From Intestinibacillus sp964580155 (GTDB lineage Bacteria > Bacillota > Clostridia > Oscillospirales > Butyricicoccaceae), in assembly GCA_964580155.1 (NCBI GenBank), contig CAZOJP010000035.1, positions 1 through 22,341 on the forward strand: DNA of 22,341 nucleotides, written 5' to 3'. The notes beneath the pieces were generated by a model. The model saw only the letters and a program-made list of their open reading frames with translations. It did not search any database and was not told the origin of the DNA. Shown here piece after piece: positions 1 through 7,681 of this stretch; positions within the stretch are counted from its first letter, which is position 1, and the number at the start of each line of letters is the position of its first letter. Both the position numbers and the translations under genes were made by a program.

Positions 1-320
1 ATCAGCTCTACCTTGTACGGCTCCTCGCGCTCTGCCATGAGCGCGCGCGCCTCGTCACGCGGCAGCTCGAAACGCTCGAGCGCCAGCTTTTCCTTGCAGA
101 TTTTCTTCATCTCCGCCTCGAGCGCGTCCAGATGCTCGCGCGTGAAGCTGAACGGCGCGTCGAAATCATAGTAGAAGCCGTTTTCGATGGCCGGGCCGAT
201 GGCGAGCTTGACCTCGGGGTGCAGGCGCTTGACCGCCTGCGCGAGGATGTGCGAGACCGTGTGGCGGTAGGTATCGCGAAATTCCTTGTTTTCAAACGTG
301 AATTTGTTTTCTTCGGACAT
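1..320 (-). CDS. thrS: Threonyl-tRNA synthetase, N-terminal part (runs off window)
   Basis: This gene charges tRNA-Thr with threonine in the cytoplasm. Only the first 106 codons are in the window; the rest lies beyond base 1. The start ATG (318-320) follows an AGGAGG site by 7 nt, directly downstream of a T-box attenuator. The protein reads HTVSHILAQAVKRLHPEV and then AIGPAIENGFYYDFD, which is the start of the ThrS second additional (editing) domain; HTVSH is the HxxxH metal motif of the editing site. Only about 18 residues precede this motif, so the N-terminal TGS domain of the usual 640-residue enzyme is absent. No in-frame extension is possible because the terminator and T-box lie immediately upstream. 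Identity is near certain; the TGS-less form is unusual but seen directly. Confidence 0.95.
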   Translation of the reverse strand, partial: MSEENKFTFENKEFRDTYRHTVSHILAQAVKRLHPEVKLAIGPAIENGFYYDFDAPFSFTREHLDALEAEMKKICKEKLALERFELPRDEARALMAEREEPYKVEL

Positions 321-353
321 GGTTTTACCTCCTGATTTGTTGCGGGGCAAAAG

Positions 354-393
354 AAAAAGCTCCCACCCCTGTGTATATCTCAGGGGTGAGAGC
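354..393 (-). terminator. T-box intrinsic terminator
   Basis: On the minus strand GCTCTCACCCCTG (381-393) pairs with CAGGGGTGGGAGC (359-371) around a 9-nt loop with one mismatch. It is followed by a run of U (354-358, then TTCTTTT). It lies between the T-box and the thrS ribosome site, as expected for transcriptional attenuation. Confidence 0.9.
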
Positions 394-641
394 AGATTGT
401 TCCCACGGTTCCACCCTGCTTGCAAGCCTCCGCCTGAAAACAGGGGGACGCTGCCGCTCGGAGTCCGTAACGTGGACGAAACGTTGCAGGTTTGGCACGG
501 ATGCTTTGCCCTGCAAAGCTCGGGAATCGGTCAAGGTTTCACCGCACGTGCGGCAGCTTTCAGCCCAAGGCTGCCGTTCTCTGGTGTCGTGCGCATGTGC
601 GAAACCGTGTTTTCCGTCATCGCTTTTGCGTAATATATAGA
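354..641 (-). promoter_or_regulatory. T-box riboswitch leader of thrS
   Basis: The minus strand carries the T-box core AGGGTGGAACCGTGGG (402-417), the element that pairs with the NCCA end of uncharged tRNA. An intrinsic terminator follows immediately and then thrS. Upstream is a long Stem I region whose distal arm is the CGGCAG/CTGCCG hairpin at 551-576. On its 3' side the string GGTGAAACCTTGA places an ACC threonine codon (535-537) where a specifier codon is expected. Known biology of the class is that uncharged tRNA-Thr stabilises the antiterminator and lets thrS be transcribed. The T-box call is secure; the exact specifier assignment is an inference from position and sequence, and the 5' edge is approximate. 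Confidence 0.93.
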
Positions 642-648
642 TATTATT

Positions 649-677
649 ATAGTACACCGCCGTTTTGCGTTTGTCAA
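649..677 (-). promoter_or_regulatory. Sigma-A promoter of thrS leader
   Basis: A perfect -35 TTGACA (672-677) is followed after 17 nt by TACTAT (649-654). A TATAAT overlaps at 646-651 with 20-nt spacing. Transcription would start near 640, just before T-box Stem I. No clear terminator separates this promoter from the pepD 3' end at 737, so some readthrough from pepD is possible. Confidence 0.75.
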
Positions 678-736
678 CCGATCAAAACGACCAAATTGAA
701 CTTTTCACGCGGCGGGCAGCAGGGCATAAAGCCGCT

Positions 737-2176
737 TTACCGCATGCGGCGCAGCACTTCGAGCAGCATGGCATAGGTGCGCTGCACGGAAGCGATGTGC
801 ATTTTTTCGTGGTAGGTGTGGATGCCGGTCAGGTCCGGACCGAAGGACACGCAGTCCAAATCCGGAATCTTGTCGACAAACATGCCGCACTCCACGCCCG
901 CGTGGATGGCCTCCACCTTGGGCTCGCGGCCGTACTGCTCACTGAAAACCTCCACCATGAGGTCGCGCAGCGGCGATTCGGTCTGATACTGCCAGCCCGG
1001 ATAATCGCCGAAAATAGCGATCTGTCCGCCCAGACGCGCGGTCAGCACGCGCAGACGGTCGACGAGCATGCGCTTTTGGGTTTCCACGCTGCTGCGCACA
1101 CAGAAGGAGGCGCGCACGCGCTGCTCCTCGGTGACGAGCACGCCGAGGTTGAGCGAGGTCTGCACCAGACCGGGCATGTCCGCGCTCATGACCTGGATGC
1201 CGTTCGGCGCGCACGCGAGCAGGCACACGATGCGGTTCGTCGAGTCCAGATCCATCGGCAGGGCGGCGGCATCCGCTGCTTCGGCCGTCACGGTGATGTC
1301 GGGATCGGTCGTGCGGAATTCGCTGCGGAAGGTTTCACCGAGCGCGGCGCATACGTCGCGTACGGCATCCGCGTCCTGTGCGACAAGCACCGCGGCCGTT
1401 TCGCGCGGGATGGCGTTGTCCTTGAGTCCGCCGTTTACCGAAACCAGGCGGAACGCGGTCTTGCCGTCCAGCGCGCCCAGAATGCGGCCCATGAGCATGC
1501 TCGAATTGGCGCGTCCCTTGTTGATTTCCACACCCGAGTGGCCGCCGATCAGGCCGGAAACACGCACGGTCAGCGCGCTGCCGGCGAAGGCCTCGCGATA
1601 GATCGGCAGATCGCAGCGGGTCATGTTGCCGCCCGCGCAGCTGACGGTGAACACGCCCTCGTCCTCGGAGTCGATGTTGAGCATGCGGCGCGCCTTGAGC
1701 GGGCTGACGTCGATGTCGACCGCGCCGAGCATGCCGATCTCCTCGTCGGTCGTAAAGACCGCTTCAAAGCGCGGATGCGGGATATCGGTCGCGTCGAGCA
1801 CCGCGAGCGCCATGGAGATGGCAACGCCGTCGTCGCCGCCGAGCGTGGTGCCCTTGGCGTAGATGACGTCACCGTCAACCGCGAGATCCAGCCCCTCGGT
1901 CGTCATGTCCTTCGTGCAGTCGGGTGCCTTTTCGCAGACCATGTCGAGATGCCCCTGCACAATGACCGGCGCGGCATTCTCATAGCCCGGCGTCGCCGCC
2001 TTGATGATGATGACGTTGTTTTTGTCGTCCTGATAATGCTCAAGCCCGCGCTCCTTGGCGAACTCGACGCACCAGTCGCTGATCGCCTTGGTGTTGGTCG
2101 AGCCGTGGGGAATTGCCGCAAGCTGCTCGAAGAAATGAAATACGTTTCTGGGCTCTAAATGTTCTAAAACCGCCAT
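737..2176 (-). CDS. pepD: Aminoacyl-histidine dipeptidase (Xaa-His dipeptidase), M20 family
   Basis: This is a cytoplasmic dinuclear zinc dipeptidase that cleaves Xaa-His and other dipeptides. At 479 residues it is the normal length for PepD. Visible metal and catalytic motifs are GHLDMV (H76, D78), GGDDGVA (D115), the Glu pair in TTDEEIG (E145/E146), NIDSEDEG (D169) and a C-terminal HAGVECG (about 425-431). The start ATG follows AAGGAGG closely. The gene is the last of a minus-strand run behind a small membrane protein (13-nt gap) and a PqqD-like protein, downstream of an OPT peptide transporter. The setting supports a role in finishing the breakdown of imported peptides. Family assignment is secure; the natural substrates are inferred. 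Confidence 0.93.
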   Translation of the reverse strand: MAVLEHLEPRNVFHFFEQLAAIPHGSTNTKAISDWCVEFAKERGLEHYQDDKNNVIIIKAATPGYENAAPVIVQGHLDMVCEKAPDCTKDMTTEGLDLAVDGDVIYAKGTTLGGDDGVAISMALAVLDATDIPHPRFEAVFTTDEEIGMLGAVDIDVSPLKARRMLNIDSEDEGVFTVSCAGGNMTRCDLPIYREAFAGSALTVRVSGLIGGHSGVEINKGRANSSMLMGRILGALDGKTAFRLVSVNGGLKDNAIPRETAAVLVAQDADAVRDVCAALGETFRSEFRTTDPDITVTAEAADAAALPMDLDSTNRIVCLLACAPNGIQVMSADMPGLVQTSLNLGVLVTEEQRVRASFCVRSSVETQKRMLVDRLRVLTARLGGQIAIFGDYPGWQYQTESPLRDLMVEVFSEQYGREPKVEAIHAGVECGMFVDKIPDLDCVSFGPDLTGIHTYHEKMHIASVQRTYAMLLEVLRRMR

Positions 2177-2189
2177 AATATGGACCTCC

Positions 2190-2534
2190 TTATTTTTTAA
2201 GAGCGTACTTTTTCCGGCCGGTGGGTGCGATGTACTGCTGCTCCAGCAGATAACGGGTCACCTCGCCGGCAAATTTTTTGCCGTCGCCGACGCGCACACG
2301 GCGGCGCGACCAAAACTGCCCCGCCGTCACAGTGCTAATGAGCTGCGCGATTTCCGCCTCGGTGACGGTCGGGTGTTTTTTGAGATGCTTGACCACGCGC
2401 GCCGCGCATTTGTGCAGCAGGGCGCGCTCCAGATCGGCATGCTGTGAGATGCTTTTGCGCAGCCCCCACACATAGAGGATGGCGGTCGCGACCGCGAACA
2501 GCACAATGCCCATCGCGATGTGCAGCGTACTCAC
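2190..2534 (-). CDS. Small single-pass membrane protein of unknown function
   Basis: I do not recognise this 114-residue protein. It has one hydrophobic segment at about residues 5-24 at the N terminus, followed by a basic cytoplasmic-looking domain. Residues about 55-112 (TEAEIAQLIS ... FAGEVTRYLLEQQYIAP) look like a small helical, winged-helix-like fold, but no DNA-binding claim can be made. The start is GTG (2532-2534), which overlaps the TGA of the upstream PqqD-like gene as GTGA, so the two are translationally coupled. An AAGGTG sits 5 nt before it. pepD follows after 13 nt. Co-inheritance with the PqqD-like gene suggests joint function, but nothing specific is shown. Confidence 0.7.
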   Translation of the reverse strand: MSTLHIAMGIVLFAVATAILYVWGLRKSISQHADLERALLHKCAARVVKHLKKHPTVTEAEIAQLISTVTAGQFWSRRRVRVGDGKKFAGEVTRYLLEQQYIAPTGRKKYALKK

Positions 2535-2899
2535 GGCTTCACCTTGTCCTTTCCGACCAGCAGCACGAAGCCGTTGTTGCGCAGAATCTTGATATAGGTC
2601 ACAAGGCGGTCATACAGCGGCTCGGCCGCCTCGCCGAAATGCGCATGCATGCGCTCGGCAAGCTGCTCCACGGTGCGCACACCGTCAATTTGCTGCCAGA
2701 GATAGCTGCCCTGTGCGTCAAGATCCACATGGCTTACGCGCGGCTTGCGGAAAAAACGCTGCGCAATCGTGTGATAAAATCCCCGGTGCACCATGTGAAT
2801 GGTGACGACACCGTCTTTTTCGTCCCAGGTATTGCGCGGATTGTGCATCAGAACGAAATCCAGAAAGTTTTCGCCCGCATCCTTTGCTTTTTTTGCCAT
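2531..2899 (-). CDS. PqqD-family protein
   Basis: This 122-residue protein has the PqqD-like pattern: a region with NTWDEKDGVVTI, then a core VDLDAQGSYLWQQIDGVRTVEQLAE and a C-terminal helical stretch ending ILRNNGFVLL. In characterised members PqqD-like domains bind precursor peptides for a radical SAM enzyme, but no radical SAM gene, precursor peptide or transporter of that type lies nearby. This member is therefore an orphan and its role is unknown. The start ATG follows AGGAGGCTTT. It is translationally coupled to the small membrane protein and lies between the OPT transporter and pepD. Family call is fairly confident; function is not assigned. Confidence 0.8.
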   Translation of the reverse strand: MAKKAKDAGENFLDFVLMHNPRNTWDEKDGVVTIHMVHRGFYHTIAQRFFRKPRVSHVDLDAQGSYLWQQIDGVRTVEQLAERMHAHFGEAAEPLYDRLVTYIKILRNNGFVLLVGKDKVKP

Positions 2900-2919
2900 G
2901 AAAGCCTCCTATCAAACGA

Positions 2920-2953
2920 AACGGGCTGTACACCTGCGGTATACAGCCCGTTT
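2920..2953 (-). terminator. Partial intrinsic terminator after the OPT gene
   Basis: AACGGGCTGTA (2920-2930) and TACAGCCCGTTT (2942-2953) form a strong hairpin between the OPT stop codon and the PqqD-like start. On the minus strand the tail is TTTCGTTTG, a weak U-tract. No clear promoter separates it from the next gene, so it probably lowers rather than stops transcription into the PqqD-like, small membrane protein and pepD genes. Confidence 0.65.
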
Positions 2954-2974
2954 CATCAAATGCCGCGGAAAAAA

Positions 2975-4906
2975 TTATTTTTTGTCCTTAAGGTTCTTGT
3001 TCCATACGGTGTAGCCCAGCATCGTCAGGATGAGCAGACCGAAGAACACGATGCCGCCGATGTTGCCCAGCGAGAAGCCGCGCGCGGATACATCGATAAA
3101 GTTACCGAAGCTGCCGTATTCCTTCATCGGGATGACGGCGAAAACCGCCAGCAGGATGCCGATGATGCCCTCGCCTGCGATGAGGCCGGAGCTGTACAGG
3201 ATGCCGGACTGGATCATGGAATCGCGCTCGCGCTCGGAAGCGGCCTTGCGCTTCTCAAGGAACAGGCGCACCAGACCGCCGACCATAATCGGTGTGGACA
3301 GGTGAATGGGCAGGTACAGACCGATTGCAACGGGAAGAACCGGAAGACCCAGAATCTCGATCACGATGGCGATAAACACACCGGTAAAGACGAGCGCCCA
3401 CGGCAGGTTGCCGCCCATAACGCCCTCGACAACAAGCTTCATGAGGGTTGCCTGCGGTGCAGCCAGCTCCTTCGAGCCGAAGCCCCAGGCGCTGTTGAGC
3501 AGGTACATGATGCCGCCGATTGCGACTGCGGACACGATAACGCCGATGATCTCACCGATCTGCTGCTTCTTCGGGGTTGCGCCGACGAGGAAGCCGGTTT
3601 TGAGGTCCTGCGAAACGTCGCCCGCGATTGCAGCGACGATGCAGATGACCGAGCCGATCGTGATGGCGCCGACCATGCCTGCCGCGCCGGTGTTGCCGGT
3701 TGCCTTGAGGATGATGGTCGCGATGAGCAGTGTTGCGATGGTCATACCGGAGACCGGGTTATTCGACGAGCCGATCATACCAACCATGCGGGAGGAGACC
3801 GTCGCGAAGAAGAAGCCGAATACAACAATGATGAGCGCGCTGACAAGGTTTACCGGGATGAGGGGAAGCAGCCACATCAGGACGGCGATTGCGATAACGC
3901 CGAGCAGCAGCACCTTCATCGGGATATCCTGCTCGGTGCGCAGCGTTTCGCCCTTGCCATTGCCCTTACCATAGCCGCCGATGGCGTCGCGGAAGGTGCG
4001 CACGATGAGCGGCAGGGACTTGACAAGGCTGATGATGCCGCCTGCGGCAACCGCGCCCGCGCCGATATAACGCACGAACTTGCCCCACAGACCCCATGTG
4101 CCGCCGTCCGCCCAAAGCTGGGCAACGCTGACTTCAGCGGGGTAAATGGTCAGATCGCTGCCGAACAGCGCGATAAGCGGCATCAGCACGAACCATGCCA
4201 GCGTGCCGCCTGCAAACAGATAAGACGAGACACGCGCGCCGCAAATATAGCCGACGCCGGCGAGTGCGGGCAGAACGTCCGCGCCGAAGCCCGAGCCCTT
4301 ATACGCGGAAATCGACCAGTCGACCTCGCTCGGGAATACCTTCAGGCCGTCCGCGATGAACTTGTAGAGCGCCGCAATGCCCAGACCAGCGAATACGGTG
4401 GACGCCTTCGCGCCGCCCTCTTCGCCTGCAATCAGGACCTCTGCGCACGCGCGTCCCTCCGGATAGGCCAGTGTGCCGTGCTCCTGCACGATGAGCGCAT
4501 TGCGAAGCGGCACCATGAGCAGAACGCCCAGCGTACCGCCGCACATCGCGATGATGGCGATTTCGACGACCGACGGATAGTTCGTCAGGCCTTCCTTCGC
4601 CCACATGAACAGGGCCGGAATGGTGAAAATTGCGCCCGCAGCGACCGATTCGCCCGCAGAGCCGATGGTTTGCACCATGTTGTTTTCCAGAATGGATTCC
4701 CGCTTCAAAATGATGCGGTAGAGTCCCATTGAAATAACCGCTGCCGGGATGGAGGCGGATACGGTCATACCGACACGCAGGCCGAGGTATGCGTTCGCCG
4801 CACCAAACAGGATTGCCAACAGCGAGCCAAGCACGATGGATACGATTGTAAACTCGGGCATGACCTTGTCAGCCGGGACATAGGGCTTAAACTTTTTGTC
4901 TTCCAC
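2975..4906 (-). CDS. OPT family oligopeptide transporter
   Basis: This is a 643-residue polytopic membrane protein with roughly 14-16 hydrophobic segments. It has the OPT signature features: the N-terminal block LFGAANAYLGLRVGMTVSAS, a VQTIGSAGESVAAGAIFTIP block, GTLAYPEGRACAEVL, and SSNNPVSGMTIATLL in the middle. The length matches the bacterial branch of OPT/YSL transporters, which are thought to import small peptides with protons. The start ATG at 4904-4906 lies behind a sigma-A promoter. The gene heads a block ending in the dipeptidase PepD, supporting peptide nutrition. Substrate specificity cannot be read from sequence; metal-chelate transport is a less likely alternative. Confidence 0.93.
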   Translation of the reverse strand: MEDKKFKPYVPADKVMPEFTIVSIVLGSLLAILFGAANAYLGLRVGMTVSASIPAAVISMGLYRIILKRESILENNMVQTIGSAGESVAAGAIFTIPALFMWAKEGLTNYPSVVEIAIIAMCGGTLGVLLMVPLRNALIVQEHGTLAYPEGRACAEVLIAGEEGGAKASTVFAGLGIAALYKFIADGLKVFPSEVDWSISAYKGSGFGADVLPALAGVGYICGARVSSYLFAGGTLAWFVLMPLIALFGSDLTIYPAEVSVAQLWADGGTWGLWGKFVRYIGAGAVAAGGIISLVKSLPLIVRTFRDAIGGYGKGNGKGETLRTEQDIPMKVLLLGVIAIAVLMWLLPLIPVNLVSALIIVVFGFFFATVSSRMVGMIGSSNNPVSGMTIATLLIATIILKATGNTGAAGMVGAITIGSVICIVAAIAGDVSQDLKTGFLVGATPKKQQIGEIIGVIVSAVAIGGIMYLLNSAWGFGSKELAAPQATLMKLVVEGVMGGNLPWALVFTGVFIAIVIEILGLPVLPVAIGLYLPIHLSTPIMVGGLVRLFLEKRKAASERERDSMIQSGILYSSGLIAGEGIIGILLAVFAVIPMKEYGSFGNFIDVSARGFSLGNIGGIVFFGLLILTMLGYTVWNKNLKDKK

Positions 4907-4972
4907 TTTTGTCTCTTCCTCTCACTTTTAATGGATCTATACGCAGCTTCCCCCCGCGTACTTATAACGTTT

Positions 4973-5001
4973 ATTGTACGTTACACACGAACTTTCGTCA
5001 A
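4973..5001 (-). promoter_or_regulatory. Sigma-A promoter of the OPT gene
   Basis: TTGACG (4996-5001) and TACAAT (4973-4978) are separated by exactly 17 nt on the minus strand. The 5' leader to the OPT start is about 65 nt. Confidence 0.72.
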
Positions 5002-5061
5002 GATTATTGTATCATGTTTTATCGGATTTTCGGACATTTCGCCATGTTTAAGCACGTTTTC

Positions 5062-5085
5062 TGTAAAGACAAAAAACGCTTTACA
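5062..5085. repeat. Inverted repeat in the OPT/deacetylase intergenic region
   Basis: TGTAAAG (5062-5068) and CTTTACA (5079-5085) form a perfect 7-bp inverted repeat around a 10-nt A-rich spacer. It lies about 60 bp upstream of the OPT -35 box and downstream of the deacetylase stop. It could be a regulator operator for the OPT gene or part of a weak 3' hairpin. The rest of the 277-nt gap (4907-5183) holds the OPT promoter and no ORF I can support. Confidence 0.4.
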
Positions 5086-5183
5086 CACATTTGTCCGTCT
5101 GTAGAGAGCATTTTTGCCGATATAACGCGATGTGCGACACAAACGCGCGCGATGGAAATCGGTGTGTGTCTGCAAAAAATTTC

Positions 5184-6101
5184 TCAGGATTTGTATCCGA
5201 ACGTGATCGGACGCACGTCGCCGGTCAGCGCGCGGCAGTCATAGCCCGCGGCCTTGAGCTGCTGCACCATTTCTGTGACCGCGCCCGCCGTCGCGGTCTT
5301 TTCTCCGCTGTCGTGCATGAGCACGATCGGATGCTTGGAGCCTGCGACGCCGCTGACGACGTTTTGCGTGATCTGCGCGCTGGTCAGCTTTTTGCCGGTT
5401 GCGTCCTCCGAGGAAACGCTCCAATCGTGGTAAATGAAGCCGCGCCGCGTCATCTCAGCGATGAGCTGCTGATAGATGCCGCCGTTATAGCCGTTGATGC
5501 TGCCGCCCGGGAAGCGAAACAGCGTGGGATAGACACCGGTCGCGTCGTAAATGGCGGTATACACCTGATAAAAATCGTCCAGAAAGGTATCGACCGAAAC
5601 GTACATCGCCTTGTAATCGTGCGCGTAGGTGTGGATCGCGAGCGTGTGCCCCTCGCTGACCATGCGCTTGAGGAGCGCCTCATTCCCTGCGATATTCCGC
5701 CCGATGACGAAAAAGGTTGCGTGCGCGCCCTGCGCCTTGAGCGCGTCGAGCACGGTCGCCGTGTTCGAGGACGGGCCGTCGTCAAAGGTCAGGTAGACCG
5801 CTTTGGGATCGTCCGCGGTGCGCGCGGGCACGTCCTTGACCACCATGTCGGGGTATTTATTCTGGTATTCGAAGCTGTCATTGGCGAGCTGCACCGCGGG
5901 AATCTTGGAAGCGAGCGTCTCATTTTCCTGCGTCAGCGCCGTCACCTGCGCGCGCAGCGTTTTGAGCTCACCGCCCATGCGCGCGGCGCGCACGGTCTGC
6001 ACGGCGCCTGCTGCGGCAACCACGCCGACCAGAATCACCGCAATCAGCCGCGTCGGCACCGCAAAGCTGCGCCGTCTGCCGCCATATCCGTTTTTTCTCA
6101 T
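5184..6101 (-). CDS. Membrane-anchored polysaccharide deacetylase (NodB fold)
   Basis: This is a probable extracellular deacetylase acting on peptidoglycan or another N-acetylated polymer (carbohydrate esterase family 4). The 305-residue protein has a basic N terminus, one membrane segment (about 17-36), a short coiled-coil-like linker (about 43-66) and a NodB domain. All five motifs are present: TFDDGP (105-110, catalytic and metal Asp), HTYAH (157-161, metal His), RFPGGS (196-201), DWSVSSED (from 226) and LMHDS (261-265). I chose the ATG at 6099-6101 because AGGAGG (6108-6113) is 6 nt upstream; the ATG at 6105-6107 abuts the Shine-Dalgarno. An upstream in-frame extension would run through the promoter. 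Family is secure; the polymer substrate is inferred. Confidence 0.92.
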   Translation of the reverse strand: MRKNGYGGRRRSFAVPTRLIAVILVGVVAAAGAVQTVRAARMGGELKTLRAQVTALTQENETLASKIPAVQLANDSFEYQNKYPDMVVKDVPARTADDPKAVYLTFDDGPSSNTATVLDALKAQGAHATFFVIGRNIAGNEALLKRMVSEGHTLAIHTYAHDYKAMYVSVDTFLDDFYQVYTAIYDATGVYPTLFRFPGGSINGYNGGIYQQLIAEMTRRGFIYHDWSVSSEDATGKKLTSAQITQNVVSGVAGSKHPIVLMHDSGEKTATAGAVTEMVQQLKAAGYDCRALTGDVRPITFGYKS

Positions 6102-6134
6102 ATCCATCCTCCTGATTTTATCGCTATCTTTCTT

Positions 6135-6162
6135 ATTATAACAAAATTTTCGCACACTACAA
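6135..6162 (-). promoter_or_regulatory. Sigma-A promoter of the deacetylase gene
   Basis: TTGTAG (6157-6162) and a perfect TATAAT (6135-6140) are separated by 16 nt on the minus strand. It lies just after the terminator of the upstream carboxypeptidase gene, so the deacetylase is a separate transcription unit. Confidence 0.7.
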
Positions 6163-6172
6163 CCGCGCGCGC

Positions 6173-6202
6173 AAAAAAAAGCCGACCCATTTACGGGTCG
6201 GC
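6173..6202 (-). terminator. Intrinsic terminator of the D,D-carboxypeptidase gene
   Basis: GCCGACCC (6181-6188) pairs with GGGTCGGC (6195-6202) around a 6-nt loop. On the minus strand it is followed by eight U (6173-6180). It lies 8 nt past the carboxypeptidase stop codon. Confidence 0.92.
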
Positions 6203-6210
6203 CGGGTGTG

Positions 6211-7560
6211 TTATCGTTTGCCGCGCATTGCGCGGATGCGGCGGCGTTGGCGGCGCACGCGATGCCAGCGGTAGAGAAGAAGCGTGGTCAGCAAAAACAG
6301 CACGGTCGCGCAGACCGCGATTGCGCCGCGCGCGAAGGGACTCAGCCCCCGGTGCGCGTCCTCGGTAGAGACCGCGAGGCTTTCGCCGTCGGTGGACGAG
6401 CCGGACGGCGCGCCCTCGGACAGCAGGGTGAGCGGAAGCGTAAAGAGCAGCGCATCCGCATCGGACACGGTGAGCATGGGAGTATCCTGCGATTCCGTGC
6501 ATGCAAGCGCAAGCGATTTTGCCTTGTCGCCCTTGGGCAGCAGCGCGATGGTGTCGCGCAGCGCATCGATGTTCGCGTTAGGATAGGCTGCAAGCGCGGC
6601 TTCGGACTGCTGCTGCGCGGACAAAGTGACCGCGTGATACCGGTTGTAGCCGTATTGGAAGAGCGCGTCCGTATCGGTCAGCGCCTGCTTTTTGGAGGTT
6701 TCGCAAAGCACGACCGCGATGAGCGTGACATCGGCGGAGCGCTTAAAGGTGACGAGCGTGTGGTGGGCATTCGTTGTCCAGCCGTTTTTGCCGCCGAGCA
6801 CCTCCTTGTCATACCACTGCGAGCTCGGGTTGAGGAAATTCTGCTTGGTACCGAATTCGCGGCGCTCGGCCTGCTTGTTCGTCGGCTCGATGAAGAACGA
6901 GCGCGCGCCTGCAAACTCGAAAAATGCGGGATAGTCGGTCAGCGCCTGCGCGATGAGCGCCATATCGTGCGCGGTGGTGTAGTGCGCGGCGTTGTCAAGC
7001 CCGTTGGCGTTGACAAAATGCGTGTTTTCGCAGCCGAGCGCGGCCGCCTTCTCGTTCATCAGGTCGGCAAAGCCCTCCAGCGAGCCGCCGACATGCTCCG
7101 CGAGCACGTTGGACGCGTCGTTCGCGGACTCGACGAGCATCGCGCCCATCAGGTCGTGCAGCGTGAGCACCTCGTCCGTGTCAAGCGCGATGTGGGTCGA
7201 GCCGGGCTCGATGGCGTGCACCGCGGTGTGGCTCGCGGTCGTCGTCACGGATAAATCGGGGCTGCGCTCAAGCACGACAAGCGCGGTCATCAGCTTGGTG
7301 ATAGAAGCGGGCGCGAGCTTTTGGTCGCCGCCCTTTTCCAGAAGGAACTGCCCGTTTTCCGCGCACAGAAGCGCCGCACTCACGCAGCCGAGGTCGGGCG
7401 CGTCCGTCGCGAGCGCGGTCGTCGGGTTGGACAGCGCCATTGCGGCAAGGACGTCCGGGGCGCACGGGCTGTAGGGGTTGTCTTGCGCCTCCAGCGCGGC
7501 TGCGCCGGAAAGGCACAGCTGAACGCTCATGAGCAGGCAAAGCAGCTTTTTCAGTCGCAT
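6211..7560 (-). CDS. Serine D-alanyl-D-alanine carboxypeptidase (DacF/PBP5 type)
   Basis: This enzyme trims the terminal D-Ala from peptidoglycan stem peptides outside the membrane. The 449-residue protein has a signal peptide (about 1-22), then an S11-family penicillin-binding fold with SITK (S86 nucleophile, K89) and SAN (145-147). The third motif is KNG (258-260) in GGKNGWTTNA, where most relatives have KTG. A low-similarity C-terminal domain follows. Residues about 411-430 form a membrane segment followed by an Arg-rich tail (RVRRQRRR), so it is anchored by a transmembrane helix rather than the amphipathic helix of PBP5. AAGGAG lies about 8 nt before the ATG. Spore-specific versus vegetative use cannot be decided; its promoter looks sigma-A dependent. 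Confidence 0.92.
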   Translation of the reverse strand: MRLKKLLCLLMSVQLCLSGAAALEAQDNPYSPCAPDVLAAMALSNPTTALATDAPDLGCVSAALLCAENGQFLLEKGGDQKLAPASITKLMTALVVLERSPDLSVTTTASHTAVHAIEPGSTHIALDTDEVLTLHDLMGAMLVESANDASNVLAEHVGGSLEGFADLMNEKAAALGCENTHFVNANGLDNAAHYTTAHDMALIAQALTDYPAFFEFAGARSFFIEPTNKQAERREFGTKQNFLNPSSQWYDKEVLGGKNGWTTNAHHTLVTFKRSADVTLIAVVLCETSKKQALTDTDALFQYGYNRYHAVTLSAQQQSEAALAAYPNANIDALRDTIALLPKGDKAKSLALACTESQDTPMLTVSDADALLFTLPLTLLSEGAPSGSSTDGESLAVSTEDAHRGLSPFARGAIAVCATVLFLLTTLLLYRWHRVRRQRRRIRAMRGKR

Positions 7561-7610
7561 AGCGGGGCTCCTTCTTGTCGGTATTTGTCGGGTGCATTTT
7601 GGTTACCTCT

Positions 7611-7640
7611 ATCATACACTATTTTACCGTTATTATGCAA
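7611..7640 (-). promoter_or_regulatory. Probable promoter of the D,D-carboxypeptidase gene
   Basis: TTGCAT (7635-7640) and TATGAT (7611-7616) are separated by 18 nt on the minus strand, about 50 nt upstream of the start codon. Matches are fair rather than perfect. Confidence 0.55.
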
Positions 7641-7681
7641 GTGAAACCACGCAGGGAGACGGGATTTCATGCGGAAAGCCT

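Noticed and set aside
665..2158. Open frame of 497 codons on the plus strand opposite pepD
   Set aside because: It is the antisense shadow of pepD; its translation is rich in His, Arg and Ala with no domain, and pepD has all its catalytic motifs and a ribosome site.
2444..4732. Open frame of 762 codons on the plus strand opposite the OPT gene
   Set aside because: The composition is typical of an antisense frame in GC-rich DNA, and the minus strand encodes a clear multi-pass transporter with promoter and terminator.
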